Assembly (NCBI GenBank): GCA_037044955.1
Contig: JBAOHX010000002.1
Location: 310,001-374,000, forward strand
DNA: 64,000 bases
Reading direction: 5' to 3'
From: JAJXWB01 sp037044955
Lineage (GTDB): Bacteria; Pseudomonadota; Alphaproteobacteria; Rhizobiales; Beijerinckiaceae
In this document: positions 40,297 to 49,322 of the stretch, one piece after another
Numbering within the stretch: position 1 is the stretch's first letter
Layout of the letters: every line of letters starts with the position of its first letter
The notes under the pieces: model-generated
What the model was told of the DNA's origin: nothing
The model's input: only the letters and a program-made list of their open reading frames with translations
Database searches by the model: none
Program-made: the position numbers and the translations under genes

Positions 40297-43155
40297 TCAG
40301 CGCTGCTTGTGCGCGAGATGCGCGCCAAAACTGTTGACGGTCGGCGCGGGAGCGATGCCCGGCGGGCGCGGCAGGTCGGCAAATTGCGGCTCGCTCACCT
40401 CGGCGCCGGGTTCGCATTTCTCGATACGCACGCGCAAGTCGAACCAGGCCGCCTGTCCCGTGATCGGGTCGGAGTTGGCCAGACGCCTTCCGTCCTTTTC
40501 GGGCGGCAGCAGTTCGCTGATGAGATGGTTGAGCAGGAAGCCCTTCCTGGCCTCCGGCGCGTCGGGCGCGAGCGTCCAGGAGCCCGCGCGCTTGCCGATC
40601 GCGTTCCAGGTCCAGACCGTTTCCGGATTGACGCCCTCCATGGTCTTGATCTGCACCTTGATGGATCCGTTGTGGCTCGTCACGCGCACCCAGTCGCCAT
40701 CCTCGAGAGCGAGTTCCTTCGCCTTCACGGTCGAGACGTAGAGCTTGTTGCGGCCCAAAATCTGGCGCAGCCAGGCGTTCTGCGAGCCCCAGGAATGGTA
40801 CATGATCATCGGGCGCTGCGTGAGCGCATGGAGGGGATAGGCCATCTTGTCGACCATCGCCTCTTCGAATGGCTCGTACCAGATCGGCAGCGGATCGAAC
40901 GTCGCCTTGATGCGTTCGCGCATATTGTCTGGCGGCTGGTTCGGCCCGTGGCCCTCGGCCGCGAGCCGGAATTTCTGCATCGGTTCGGAATAGAGCTGCA
41001 GGACGATCTGGTCCGAGGAGCCGACAAAGCCCATGCGGCACGCGAATTTGAGATATCCCTGGTTGGCGAACTTGTAGAATTTCTGATCCGGCGCCAGTTC
41101 GTGATGCCAGAAGCATTCGTGCGCGATGTAGGCGTCGAGCTGGTTGGGATTGGCGGCGCCGCGACCGTGCTCGTCGCCATTCTCGCCGCGCCAGCCCGCA
41201 AGCGGTCCGATGCCCGGCGCGCGTTCATGATTGGCGATGTAGTCGGGATAGCCGCCCGGATATCTTGCGCTGCCGTCTTCCCGGGTCATGCCGGGCAGGT
41301 TCAACCGGGCGCCGAGGTCGAGCAGCACGGTCTGGAAGGCGCGAACGTCGCGGTCGGGCTGGACAATAGGCTGGCGGATCGCATCGGCAGGACCGTCCGC
41401 CTCGCAAATCGGGCGATCAAGCAGCGAAATGCAATCCCAACGCTCGAGATAGGTCGTGTCGGGCAGGATGAGATCGGCGTAGGAAACCATCTCCGAGGCG
41501 TAGGCGTCGGAATAGATGATACGCGGGATCTTGTACTCGCCGGTCGAGGGATCCTTGTCCGTCAGCATCTCCATGACGCCTTTGGTGTTCATGGTGCTGT
41601 TCCAGGACATGTTCGCCATGTACATGAACAGCGTGTCGATCTTGTAGGGATCGCCCTTCCACGCATTGGTGATGACCATGTGCATCAGGCCGTGCGAGGC
41701 GAGCGGCGCCTCCCACGAAAAGGCCTTGTCGATGCGGACCGGCGAGCCGTCGGCCTCGAGCAGCAGGTCCTCCGGTCCCGTGGTAAAGCCCAGCGGCATG
41801 CCGCCGAGCGGTTTCATCGGCGCGTAGCCCTTGCCGGAGGGTTTCGGGCCGGGCGGCGTGGGCTTGGGGAAAGGCGGCTTGAAGCGGAAGCCGCCAGGGC
41901 ATTCGACCGAGCCGAGCAGCGTCTGCAAGAAGTGAATCGCGCGGCAGGTGTGAAAACCATTCGAATGGGCCGAGATGCCGCGCATGGCGTGCATGGCGAC
42001 AGGACGGCCGATGAACTTGTCGTGTTTGCGGCCTGCCCAGTCCGTCCATTCCACGTCGAGCGTGATCGACTGGTTGAAGGCGACGTCGGCGAGTTCGGCG
42101 GCGATGCGACGAATCTGGTCCGCGCTCACGCCGCATTGCGCGGCGACCGCATCGGGACTGTAGCGCTGATCCATGTAGCGCTCGGCGATGAGCTGGAAGG
42201 CCGGAACGGCGATACGGCCATCGGCGAGCTCGACCTCGCCGACGATCGCCGGCGCAATGTCGATCTCCTTCGCCTTCACGATCCTCTTCGACTTCTGGTC
42301 GAAACAGAGCGGATCGCCGTCGGCGTCGCGCGCGAACAGGCCGTGATCGGCGGCGCCCGGCGCCTGGACGACGAGCCAGGGCGCGTTGGTGTAGCGCACG
42401 AGATAGTCGAGATCGATCTTGTCCGCGTTCAGCAATTCGTGGATCAGCGCGAGCACGAACAGGCCGTCCGTGCCCGGCCTGATGCCGATCCATTCGTCGG
42501 CGACGGCGGAATAGCCGGTGCGCACAGGGTTGACCGAGACGACTTTCGCGCCGCGGCCTTTCATCTTGCCGAGGCCGGTCTTGATCGGATTGGAATCATG
42601 ATCCTCGGCGACGCCGAAGATCATCAGATATTTCGCGCGATCCCAATCGGGCTCGCCGAATTCCCAGAACGATCCGCCGATCGTGTAGAGGCCCGCCGCC
42701 GCCATGTTGACCGAGCAGAAGCCGCCGTGCGCGGCGAAATTGGGCGTGCCGAACTGCATGGCCCACCAGCCGGTCAGCGATTGGCTCTGATCGCGGCCGG
42801 TGAAGAAGGCGAGCTTCTTCGGATCTGTCTTGCGGATATTGCCGAGCCATTCCGTCGCGAGCGAGAGCGCCTCCTCCCACTCGATTTCGACGAATTCGCC
42901 GCGCCCACGTTCGCCAACTCGCTTCAGCGGCTTGCGCAGCCGCGCGGGCGAATAATGTTGCATGATGCCCGAAGAGCCCTTGCCGCACAGGACGCCCTTG
43001 TTGACCGGATGGTTCCTGTTGCCCTCGATGTAGCGAACCTGCCCGTCCTTCACGTGCACCTTGATGCCGCAGCGGCATGCGCACATGTAGCAGGTCGTGT
43101 ATTTCACCTCGTCGGCGACGACAGGCGAAAGCTCGATCACGGGGTCGTTCAACAT
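40297..43155 (-). CDS. soeA: Sulfite dehydrogenase molybdopterin subunit SoeA
   Basis: A 952-residue molybdopterin oxidoreductase that oxidizes sulfite to sulfate in the cytoplasm. The N-terminal cluster motif is CYMCACRCGIKVHV then GVLCGKGSSG. There is no twin-arginine signal, which separates SoeA from the periplasmic thiosulfate and polysulfide reductases of the family. FTGRDQSQSLTGWWAMQFG and TDGLFVLALIHELLN lie in the Mo-cofactor domains. Gene order soeA-soeB-soeC and sizes match the Allochromatium set. Its place beside dsr genes supports the sulfite-to-sulfate role over polysulfide reduction. Confidence 0.87.
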   Translation of the reverse strand: MLNDPVIELSPVVADEVKYTTCYMCACRCGIKVHVKDGQVRYIEGNRNHPVNKGVLCGKGSSGIMQHYSPARLRKPLKRVGERGRGEFVEIEWEEALSLATEWLGNIRKTDPKKLAFFTGRDQSQSLTGWWAMQFGTPNFAAHGGFCSVNMAAAGLYTIGGSFWEFGEPDWDRAKYLMIFGVAEDHDSNPIKTGLGKMKGRGAKVVSVNPVRTGYSAVADEWIGIRPGTDGLFVLALIHELLNADKIDLDYLVRYTNAPWLVVQAPGAADHGLFARDADGDPLCFDQKSKRIVKAKEIDIAPAIVGEVELADGRIAVPAFQLIAERYMDQRYSPDAVAAQCGVSADQIRRIAAELADVAFNQSITLDVEWTDWAGRKHDKFIGRPVAMHAMRGISAHSNGFHTCRAIHFLQTLLGSVECPGGFRFKPPFPKPTPPGPKPSGKGYAPMKPLGGMPLGFTTGPEDLLLEADGSPVRIDKAFSWEAPLASHGLMHMVITNAWKGDPYKIDTLFMYMANMSWNSTMNTKGVMEMLTDKDPSTGEYKIPRIIYSDAYASEMVSYADLILPDTTYLERWDCISLLDRPICEADGPADAIRQPIVQPDRDVRAFQTVLLDLGARLNLPGMTREDGSARYPGGYPDYIANHERAPGIGPLAGWRGENGDEHGRGAANPNQLDAYIAHECFWHHELAPDQKFYKFANQGYLKFACRMGFVGSSDQIVLQLYSEPMQKFRLAAEGHGPNQPPDNMRERIKATFDPLPIWYEPFEEAMVDKMAYPLHALTQRPMIMYHSWGSQNAWLRQILGRNKLYVSTVKAKELALEDGDWVRVTSHNGSIKVQIKTMEGVNPETVWTWNAIGKRAGSWTLAPDAPEARKGFLLNHLISELLPPEKDGRRLANSDPITGQAAWFDLRVRIEKCEPGAEVSEPQFADLPRPPGIAPAPTVNSFGAHLAHKQR

Positions 43156-43211
43156 GTGGCGGCGTTTCCGATGTTGCGGTCTTGTCTGGTCAGCTTCATG
43201 TCAGGCGTTAT

Positions 43212-45033
43212 TCAGATAGCGGCGCGTCTGGATGGGTCTTCCTTGTCCATGCGCGGCTCCTGCTTTCCGAGTCGCGCGCATTCGACGAAGACGCTCAACT
43301 TGCAGTCGCGGCAAATATCGTAGTCAAGATTGCGATAGACTTGGCGAAGCGCGGTGGTCTTCGACCTGAACATGTTCTCGCGACCGATCATGTCGGCATA
43401 TTGTCCGCGCGCGAGAAACTCGGAAGCGCGCTCCTTCAGGCGGATGAGATAGAGACCGCCGCCGCGGGCGCGCAGTTTGCGCGCTTCGAGGGCGAGCGCC
43501 TCGGCGCCGGCCAGATCGATGAAATTCACGCCGGTCATGACGATGGCGATCTGCTTGCAGTTCGGCGCTTCTGCCTCCAGCTTGCGCATGGAGTCGCGGA
43601 AGCTCGCCACGGCGCCGAAATAGAGCGCGCCGTCGAGGCGCAGCAGGTGGAATTGTGGACATTCGGGCAAGTCCGGCCGCACGTCCGTGAATTTGCGGTT
43701 CGGGCTCATCGGATCGGGCACGCGCCGACGGAGTTCCGGAACGGAGGTGCGATAGAGAAATATGAGCAGCGACAGCGCGACGCCGACAAAGATCGACACC
43801 TGGATGTGGATGAACAACGCGGTGAAGATCGTGATGACGAAGACCCAGCGCTCTGCGCGACTCATGAGCCAGATGTTCGAAATCGAGCGCCTGTCGATCA
43901 GGCCCCAGCCAATCATGATCAGCGAGGCGGCCATCGCCGACTTCGGCAGATAGGCGGCGAGCGGCGCCGCGAATATCACGAGCCCGAGCAGAAGCACGCC
44001 CGCCGAGATCGCCGCCATCGGCGTCCGCGCGCCGGATTCGTAGTTCAGCGCGCTGCGGTTGAAGGAACCCGAGACGACGTAGCCGGAGAAGAAGGGCGCG
44101 GCGATATTGGCCAGTCCCTGACCGACGAATTCCTGGTTGATGTCGATGTCCTGCTCGGACCGGACGGCGAGCGCGCGGCCGATCGAAACGACTTCGTTGA
44201 GCGCTGAAATGGCGACGGCGAGCGCGGTCGGAAGCAGAATGCGCCACGTATGCGGATCGAAGCTCGGCGCGGACAGCGGCGGCAATTGCGCGGGCAGGGC
44301 GCCGACGACGACAACCGAGCCCGGCGACCACAGATTGACCGCCGCGCCGGCGATCCCGCCGAAGACGATCGCCGGCAGCATATAAGGCACGCGCGGAAAG
44401 CGCTTGCGCGACAGCCAGCCGGCGCCGAGCGTCGCAAACGCGACGATGGTTTCGGGAACCGACAGCTCGGGCAGGTTGGAGAAGGTCTGCCAGACGGCCG
44501 GGACAAAGTCGTGGCTCGACGGCATATGGAAGCCGAAAAAGGTCGGAGCTTGCGTCGCGACGATCAGCGCTCCGACTCCCGGCCGTGTAGCCGATCACGA
44601 CCGAATGGGAAATGAAGTTGACGATTACGCCAAGCCTGGCGAGGCCGAGAGCGAGTTCGATCAGCCCGGTCATGATCGCAAGAGTCATGGCGAGTTGCAC
44701 GTAGTATGGCGTGCCCGGCGTCGCGAAATGCGAGAGCGAGGCGGCCAGGACGAGCGAAGCCGTGGTGGATGGGCCAGCGACGAGATGCCAGGATGAGCCG
44801 AACAGGGCGGCGAGGATGGTCGGCACGATCGAGGCGTAGAGCCCGTATTGCGGCGGCATGCCGGCTATCGTGGCGAAGGCCACGCCCTGTGGCAGCACGA
44901 CGACGGCGCCCGTCAGGCCGGCAAGAAGGTCGGCGCGAAAGCTGCGCCCGTTGACGAGCGGCGCCCATTTGAGGAACGGAGTGAAGGTCGCGAGCCAGTT
45001 CAAGCGGCCCGATGGATTGACGCCGGAGGTCAT
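43212..45033 (-). pseudogene. SulP-family anion transporter with STAS domain, frameshifted
   Basis: About 606 residues once one extra base near 44577-44584 is removed. Before the break the frame reads WAPLVNGRSFRADLLAGLTG through SHSVVIGYTAG; after it VGALIVATQAPTFFGF and the rest follow. Motifs NQEFVGQGLANIAAPFFSGY and a C-terminal STAS domain (AIVMTGVNFIDLAGAEAL) are intact. The last 30 residues carry CRDCKLSVFVEC. SulP proteins move sulfate or related anions; beside soe genes, sulfate export or sulfite movement is plausible. ATG at 45033 overlaps the stop of the paralogue upstream. Confidence 0.82.
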
Positions 45034-46856
45034 CGGCGAGACCTGTCGAGCGCGCGCGGCGTCTTGTCGTCGTCTTCCGGTTCCTGCTTGCCGAGCCGCG
45101 CGCATTCGACATACACGCGCAGGCTGCATTTTCGGCACACGCTGTAGTCGAGGCGACGATAGATGGAGCGCAAGGCGTCGGTCTTCGACCAGAAGATGTT
45201 TCTCTCGCCGATCTCCTCGAGATAGCCGCCGCGCTTCAGAAGGTCGCGCGTCTGGTCCTTGATGCGGATGAGATAGAGGTCGCCGTTTCGCTCCCGCAGC
45301 CGCTTCGTCGCCGCCACCAGAGCCTCGGCGCCGCCGATGTCGACGAAATTCACGCCTGTCATCACGATGGCGACGAACCTGCAATCTGGCGTGTCCTCCT
45401 CGATTGCGCGCATGTCCTCGGTAAAGCTGCTGACCGCGCCATAGAAAAGCGAGCCGTCGAGACGCATGATGCGGAACTGCGGGCATTCGGGCAGATTGGC
45501 GGCGGGATGCGTGAATTTGCGCCCGGTGCTGGTCGGGTCGGGCACGCGCGGGACGAGTTTCGGATTGGAGGTGCGGTTGAGGTAGAGCAACAGCGAAAGA
45601 ATGATCCCCAGCAGAATCGCAATCTCGAGATCGAGCGCGAGAGTCGAAAAGAAGGTGACCGCCAGAATAGCGGATTCTTCGCGGCTGGTCTTCACGATCT
45701 GCGCGATGTGACGCCAGTCGATCAGGCCCCAGGCGACGAGCATGAGCACGCCGGCCATCGCTGCATTCGGAAGGTATTTCGCAAAAGGCGCGACAAACGG
45801 CACGGCGACCATCAACAGCAGGCCGGCAAGCACGGCGGCCAACGGCGTTTTGGCGCCGGCGTCGTAGTTCACGCCGCTGCGATTGAAGGAGCCGGTCGCG
45901 ACATAGCCGGAGAAGAAGGAACCCGCGATGTTCGATAGACCCTGCCCGACAAATTCCTGGCTGGGGTCGATATGCTGGCCGCTGCGCACGCCGAGCGCGC
46001 GAGCGATCGAGAGCGCTTCGGTGAGCGCGAACATGGAAACGGCGATGGCCGAGGGCGCGAGCTCGCGCCAGACGCCGGGATCGAGGCTCGGCATGGAGAG
46101 CGGCGGCAAAGTCGCCGGAATCGCCCCGACTGATGGAACCTGGACGCCGGAATAGGCGCCGATGACCGCCGCCGCGATCCCGCCGGCCACGATTGCGACG
46201 ATCATGTAGGGAATGCGCGGCAGGAAGCGTCGCATCAGAACCCCGGTAACGAGCGTGATCGTTGCGACCGCCGCGCTGGCCAAGTCTATCTGGTCCCAGT
46301 TGATCGCCACGTGCAAGAAGGTCTCGTGAAAGCGAGCGCCGCGCGGCACGTCGATCCCGAGAAAATGCCGAACCTGGCTGATGGCGATCATCACGCCGGC
46401 GCCCGCCGTGAAGCCAATGACGACCGAGTGCGAAATGAAATTGACGATCGTGCCGAGCTTCAGAGCGCCGAGCGCCAGCTCTATCAGCCCGACCATGAGC
46501 GTGAGGGTCAACGCCAGTTCGACATATTGCGCCGAACCCGGCAGCGCCCGCGCTGACAGCGCGGAGAACAGCACGATGGACGCGGCGGTCGTCGGGCCGG
46601 ACACCAGATGCCAGGACGAGCCGTAAAGAGCGGCCACGATCGCAGGGATCATGCCGGCGTAGAGACCATATTCCGGCGGCATGCCGGCGATTGTCGCAAA
46701 GGCGACGCTCTGCGGCAGGACGACAATCGCCCCCGTCAAGCCGGCAGTGAGATCGGCCGACATCGAGCGACGATTGATCAAGGGCAGCCAGGCGAGAAAC
46801 GGCGCGACCGTTTCGACTATCGCCTGGCGCCGTTGCGAGGTGATCAATGCGGACAT
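45030..46856 (-). CDS. SulP-family anion transporter with STAS domain
   Basis: A 608-residue SulP permease with 10-14 predicted membrane segments and a STAS domain from about residue 440 (RIMRLDGSLFYGAV, then VMTGVNFVDIGGAEAL). SLSARA, FVGQGLSNIAGSFFSGYVAT and GSFNRSGVNYDAGAKTPLAA are family core motifs. After the STAS domain comes CRKCSLRVYVEC, shared with the next gene. The two are coupled paralogues, so a heteromer is possible. The gene lies between sqr and soeABC on the same strand. Confidence 0.88.
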   Translation of the reverse strand: MSALITSQRRQAIVETVAPFLAWLPLINRRSMSADLTAGLTGAIVVLPQSVAFATIAGMPPEYGLYAGMIPAIVAALYGSSWHLVSGPTTAASIVLFSALSARALPGSAQYVELALTLTLMVGLIELALGALKLGTIVNFISHSVVIGFTAGAGVMIAISQVRHFLGIDVPRGARFHETFLHVAINWDQIDLASAAVATITLVTGVLMRRFLPRIPYMIVAIVAGGIAAAVIGAYSGVQVPSVGAIPATLPPLSMPSLDPGVWRELAPSAIAVSMFALTEALSIARALGVRSGQHIDPSQEFVGQGLSNIAGSFFSGYVATGSFNRSGVNYDAGAKTPLAAVLAGLLLMVAVPFVAPFAKYLPNAAMAGVLMLVAWGLIDWRHIAQIVKTSREESAILAVTFFSTLALDLEIAILLGIILSLLLYLNRTSNPKLVPRVPDPTSTGRKFTHPAANLPECPQFRIMRLDGSLFYGAVSSFTEDMRAIEEDTPDCRFVAIVMTGVNFVDIGGAEALVAATKRLRERNGDLYLIRIKDQTRDLLKRGGYLEEIGERNIFWSKTDALRSIYRRLDYSVCRKCSLRVYVECARLGKQEPEDDDKTPRALDRSRR

Positions 46857-46903
46857 TTCCGCAGCCGTCTCCGTGGGGTCGGCTTACGCCGGGTGCTTGA
46901 CGT

Positions 46904-46946
46904 CGTCGCGAGAAGCGACGCAACGGCCGTGTCGCGCAACGGCCGT
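46904..46946 (-). other. Hairpin and direct repeats between sqr and the SulP gene
   Basis: CGTCGC (46904-46909) and GCGACG (46915-46920) form a six-pair stem with a five-base loop. Right beside it GCAACGGCCGT occurs twice (46920-46930 and 46936-46946). No T-run is seen on the - strand. It may reduce read-through from sqr into the transporter genes. Confidence 0.35.
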
Positions 46947-46974
46947 CCTCGCGCGATTGCGCGGCTCGCGCCGA

Positions 46975-48261
46975 TCAGTCGCTTATCACCTGCTTCAGCT
47001 TGGAAATGCCGAGCATGTTGAGCGCGGCGGTCTCGTAGAACGGCTCGCTTTCGCCCTTGCGCATCTTGCGGATGAAATATTTCTCGAAGGCGATCTTGGC
47101 CGCGTGCACCCACTTGCCCGACGAGGCCCAGTTGACGTTGCGCGGCGGAATCTGCGGCTGCGCGACGAAAGCCACGCCGGAATCGCCGAAGTCCGCGAGG
47201 CAGACCGCGTTCCATGTGCCCTGATGCCGCGGCGCCTGGCCGCGCAGCATGCCGCCGATGTTCAGAGCAGTGGCCGTGACCATCGATTCGATCATGAAGC
47301 CCGTCTTCGGCACGCCGCAGGGAACAGGCGTCGGGCCCATAGGCGGAATGGCGACGCAGACGCCGACCGAGAAGACGTTCTTGTAGGTCGGATTCTGCTG
47401 ATGCTTGTCGACAAGCACGAAACCGCGAGGGTTGACGAGGCCCTCGACGCCCATCAGCGGCTTGATGCCGCGGAAGGCCGGCAGCATCATCGAAAAGCCG
47501 AACGGCAATTCGGCGGCCGTTTTCACGGAACCGTCCGGATTGACCTCCTCGACATGGATCTTGCCGTCCTCGACCTTCTTCACGCGCGTCGAGGTCATCC
47601 ACTTGATGTGGTGCTCGCGCATCTCGCTTTCGAGCAGACCCTTGGTGTCGCCGACGCCATCGAGGCCGAGGTGGCCGATGTAGGGTTCGGCTGTCACGAA
47701 GGTCATCGGCACCTTGTCGCGAATCTTGCGGCGGCGCAGTTCGGTGTCGAGAATGAAGGTAAATTCATAGGCCGGGCCGAAGCAGCTTGCGCCCTGCACG
47801 GCGCCGACGACGATCGGCTTCGGATTCTTGCAGAACTCTTCGAAAGAGACTGAGGCCTTCAGAGCATGGTCGACGTGGCAGATGGAATTCGTGAAGCCGC
47901 CGTTCGGGCCAAGGCCCTCGATTTCGTCGAAGGCGAGTTCCGGCCCTGTCGCGATGATCAGATAATCGTACGAGAGCGTGGAGCCGTCCTCGAGCTCGAT
48001 GGAATTCTCCTTGGGCGAAACTTTGGCGACCGGAACCGGTTTGAAATTTATGCCGCGTTTCGCAAAAGTCGGCGCGAGATCGACCTGCACGGCTTCGCGC
48101 GTGCGCCAGCCGACGGCGACCCAGGGATTGGAGGGAACGAAGTGATAGACCGGATCTTTGGTGACGACCGTGAGCTTGTCCTCCGGCCGCATCTGATCCT
48201 TCATCTCGTAGGCCATGATCGCGCCAGCGAGCCCGGCGCCCATAATCACGATTTCCGCCAT
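46975..48261 (-). CDS. sqr: Sulfide:quinone oxidoreductase, type I
   Basis: A 428-residue membrane-attached flavoprotein oxidizing sulfide to sulfane sulfur with quinone as acceptor. MAEIVIMGAGLAGAIMAYEM is the FAD-binding front. All three catalytic cysteines are present: SICHVDHA (Cys128), GASCFGPAYE (Cys160) and WNAVCLADFGD (about Cys354). The sequence closely resembles the structurally known Acidithiobacillus enzyme, including EPYIGHLGLDGVGD and FEKYFIRKM near the end, which anchors it to the membrane. It is divergent from a dsrC-like gene across a 286-base gap. Confidence 0.92.
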   Translation of the reverse strand: MAEIVIMGAGLAGAIMAYEMKDQMRPEDKLTVVTKDPVYHFVPSNPWVAVGWRTREAVQVDLAPTFAKRGINFKPVPVAKVSPKENSIELEDGSTLSYDYLIIATGPELAFDEIEGLGPNGGFTNSICHVDHALKASVSFEEFCKNPKPIVVGAVQGASCFGPAYEFTFILDTELRRRKIRDKVPMTFVTAEPYIGHLGLDGVGDTKGLLESEMREHHIKWMTSTRVKKVEDGKIHVEEVNPDGSVKTAAELPFGFSMMLPAFRGIKPLMGVEGLVNPRGFVLVDKHQQNPTYKNVFSVGVCVAIPPMGPTPVPCGVPKTGFMIESMVTATALNIGGMLRGQAPRHQGTWNAVCLADFGDSGVAFVAQPQIPPRNVNWASSGKWVHAAKIAFEKYFIRKMRKGESEPFYETAALNMLGISKLKQVISD

Positions 48262-48547
48262 GTCCGTCCCTGCTCCCTGCTGTCAACGCTATCGCGTTGC
48301 ATTCGACGCGTCTTGCGCGCCCTTTCGTTTTTTTTTTCGGCGTCGTGGCCGTTTTCCAAATCTTGTCGCGCGAACGCAGGCGGGCTTCGCCCGCGCCGCG
48401 GAAACGCATGATTGCGAACGCCCCGCAACGCTTTAAAATTTATTATATTCGCGTATTATGATTTGTCCAATTGATCGCAATCAATTTTCGGCCAAACAAC
48501 CGCTTTGGCTGTGCTGCACTGCGAAGAAAAACGGGAGCGAAATCGCG
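48262..48547. promoter_or_regulatory. Divergent sqr / dsrC-like promoter with ATATTCG site
   Basis: The gap contains a run of ten T at about 48328-48340 and an AT-rich block at 48431-48460. In that block ATATTCGCGTAT (48445-48456) resembles the palindrome before dsrE2 (8 of 12 positions self-complementary). Both genes would be controlled from here. An in-frame ATG at 48458 for the dsrC-like gene is less likely than 48548. Confidence 0.45.
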
Positions 48548-48859
48548 ATGGGAGAACTGGCAGTCGACGCCGAAGGATATCTCGTCGATCCCGAGGATTG
48601 GACGGAGGACTGGGCGGCGCGCACGGCGCGCGCGCTCGACATCGAGTTGACGCGGGAACATTGGTCGGCGATCCGCTTCATGCGGACGTTTCGCGAGCAA
48701 CATCAGGTCTCTCCGGACGTACGCTTCGTCATCAGGCACCTGACGGAGTCGGAGGGCGCGACGCGCAACCGGATATTCGAGCTGTTTCCGTATGGATATG
48801 CGGGACAGGCCTGCAAGATCGCCGGCATGAAGCGCCCGCGCATCTGGAGCACCGGCTGA
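48548..48859 (+). CDS. DsrC/TusE-family protein lacking the penultimate cysteine
   Basis: A 103-residue DsrC-fold protein. VDAEGYLVDPEDWTEDWAAR and LTREHWSAIRFMRTFREQHQ are typical helices, and ELFPYGYAGQACKIAGMKRP contains the Cys equivalent to CysB. It then ends RIWSTG, so CysA, the penultimate Cys that forms the trisulfide in true DsrC, is absent. It thus cannot act as a normal DsrC substrate of DsrAB and may be regulatory (RspA-like) or a relay protein. GGGAG about 12 bases before the ATG supports the start. The real dsrC is at 54113. Confidence 0.85.
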   Translation: MGELAVDAEGYLVDPEDWTEDWAARTARALDIELTREHWSAIRFMRTFREQHQVSPDVRFVIRHLTESEGATRNRIFELFPYGYAGQACKIAGMKRPRIWSTG

Positions 48860-48890
48860 GGCCGGTCCCACGCCACGGAATCACGCCGCC

Positions 48891-49103
48891 TCACGGTTCC
48901 GTCGATTGCATCCATCCGTAGAGCGCATTGGCGAATTGCCGCGCGCGTTCGGGATCGAGGTCGAGGGTGGTGAAGCGCCGCCCCTCGCGGATCGTCACGC
49001 GCAGGATGCGCATGCCGCTCTCGTAGCGCAATTCGTCCATTCGGATTTCGCGACCGAAAGGCGCCTGGATCGTGTCGAGCTTCAGACGTTCGGGCTCGGT
49101 CAT
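48891..49103 (-). CDS. Small conserved protein of unknown function
   Basis: A 70-residue protein, MTEPERLKLDTIQAPFGREI and then DELRYESGMRILRVTIREGR, RFTTLDLDPERARQFANALY. It looks like a compact beta-sheet with a final helix and no signal peptide or cysteine. The ATG overlaps the stop of the next small gene (ATGA). It converges with the dsrC-like gene across 31 bases. I do not recognise a function; its link to the sulfur locus is by position. Confidence 0.65.
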   Translation of the reverse strand: MTEPERLKLDTIQAPFGREIRMDELRYESGMRILRVTIREGRRFTTLDLDPERARQFANALYGWMQSTEP

Positions 49104-49300
49104 TCGCGCTTGCGCTCCGCCTGGTAGAAGACAATCTCCAGCCGCGTTTCCCATTTGGGCGGCGTGTCGGGATATTCCGGCTTGATGTCCATATAGAGAT
49201 GGATTTCGCCGTTGCGCGCGGCCTCGGCGACATGTTCTTCGAGTTGCCTGAAACTGGTGGTATCCGGATGGGCGATCATCAGTTCGCTGACGTAGACCAT
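49100..49300 (-). CDS. Small conserved protein of unknown function
   Basis: A 66-residue acidic protein, MVYVSELMIAHPDTTSFRQL, EEHVAEAARNGEIHLYMDIK, PEYPDTPPKWETRLEIVFYQ. No known motif. It begins 22 bases after the corrected stop of the dioxygenase gene and overlaps the start of the 70-residue gene, so the three probably form one transcript. An alternative start at 49411 would overlap the dioxygenase and was rejected. Confidence 0.62.
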   Translation of the reverse strand: MVYVSELMIAHPDTTSFRQLEEHVAEAARNGEIHLYMDIKPEYPDTPPKWETRLEIVFYQAERKRE

Positions 49301-49322
49301 TGCATTTCCTCGATGTCGCGGA

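Noticed and set aside
40219..43323. A 1034-codon open frame on the + strand opposite soeA and soeB
   Set aside because: It is antisense to a well-conserved molybdopterin oxidoreductase; long antisense frames are common in high-GC DNA, and its translation shows no domain.
43324..46923. A 1199-codon open frame on the - strand
   Set aside because: It is the wrong frame across the first SulP gene and joins the right frame only for the N-terminal part of the second one. The proteins in the SulP frames are clearly the real ones.
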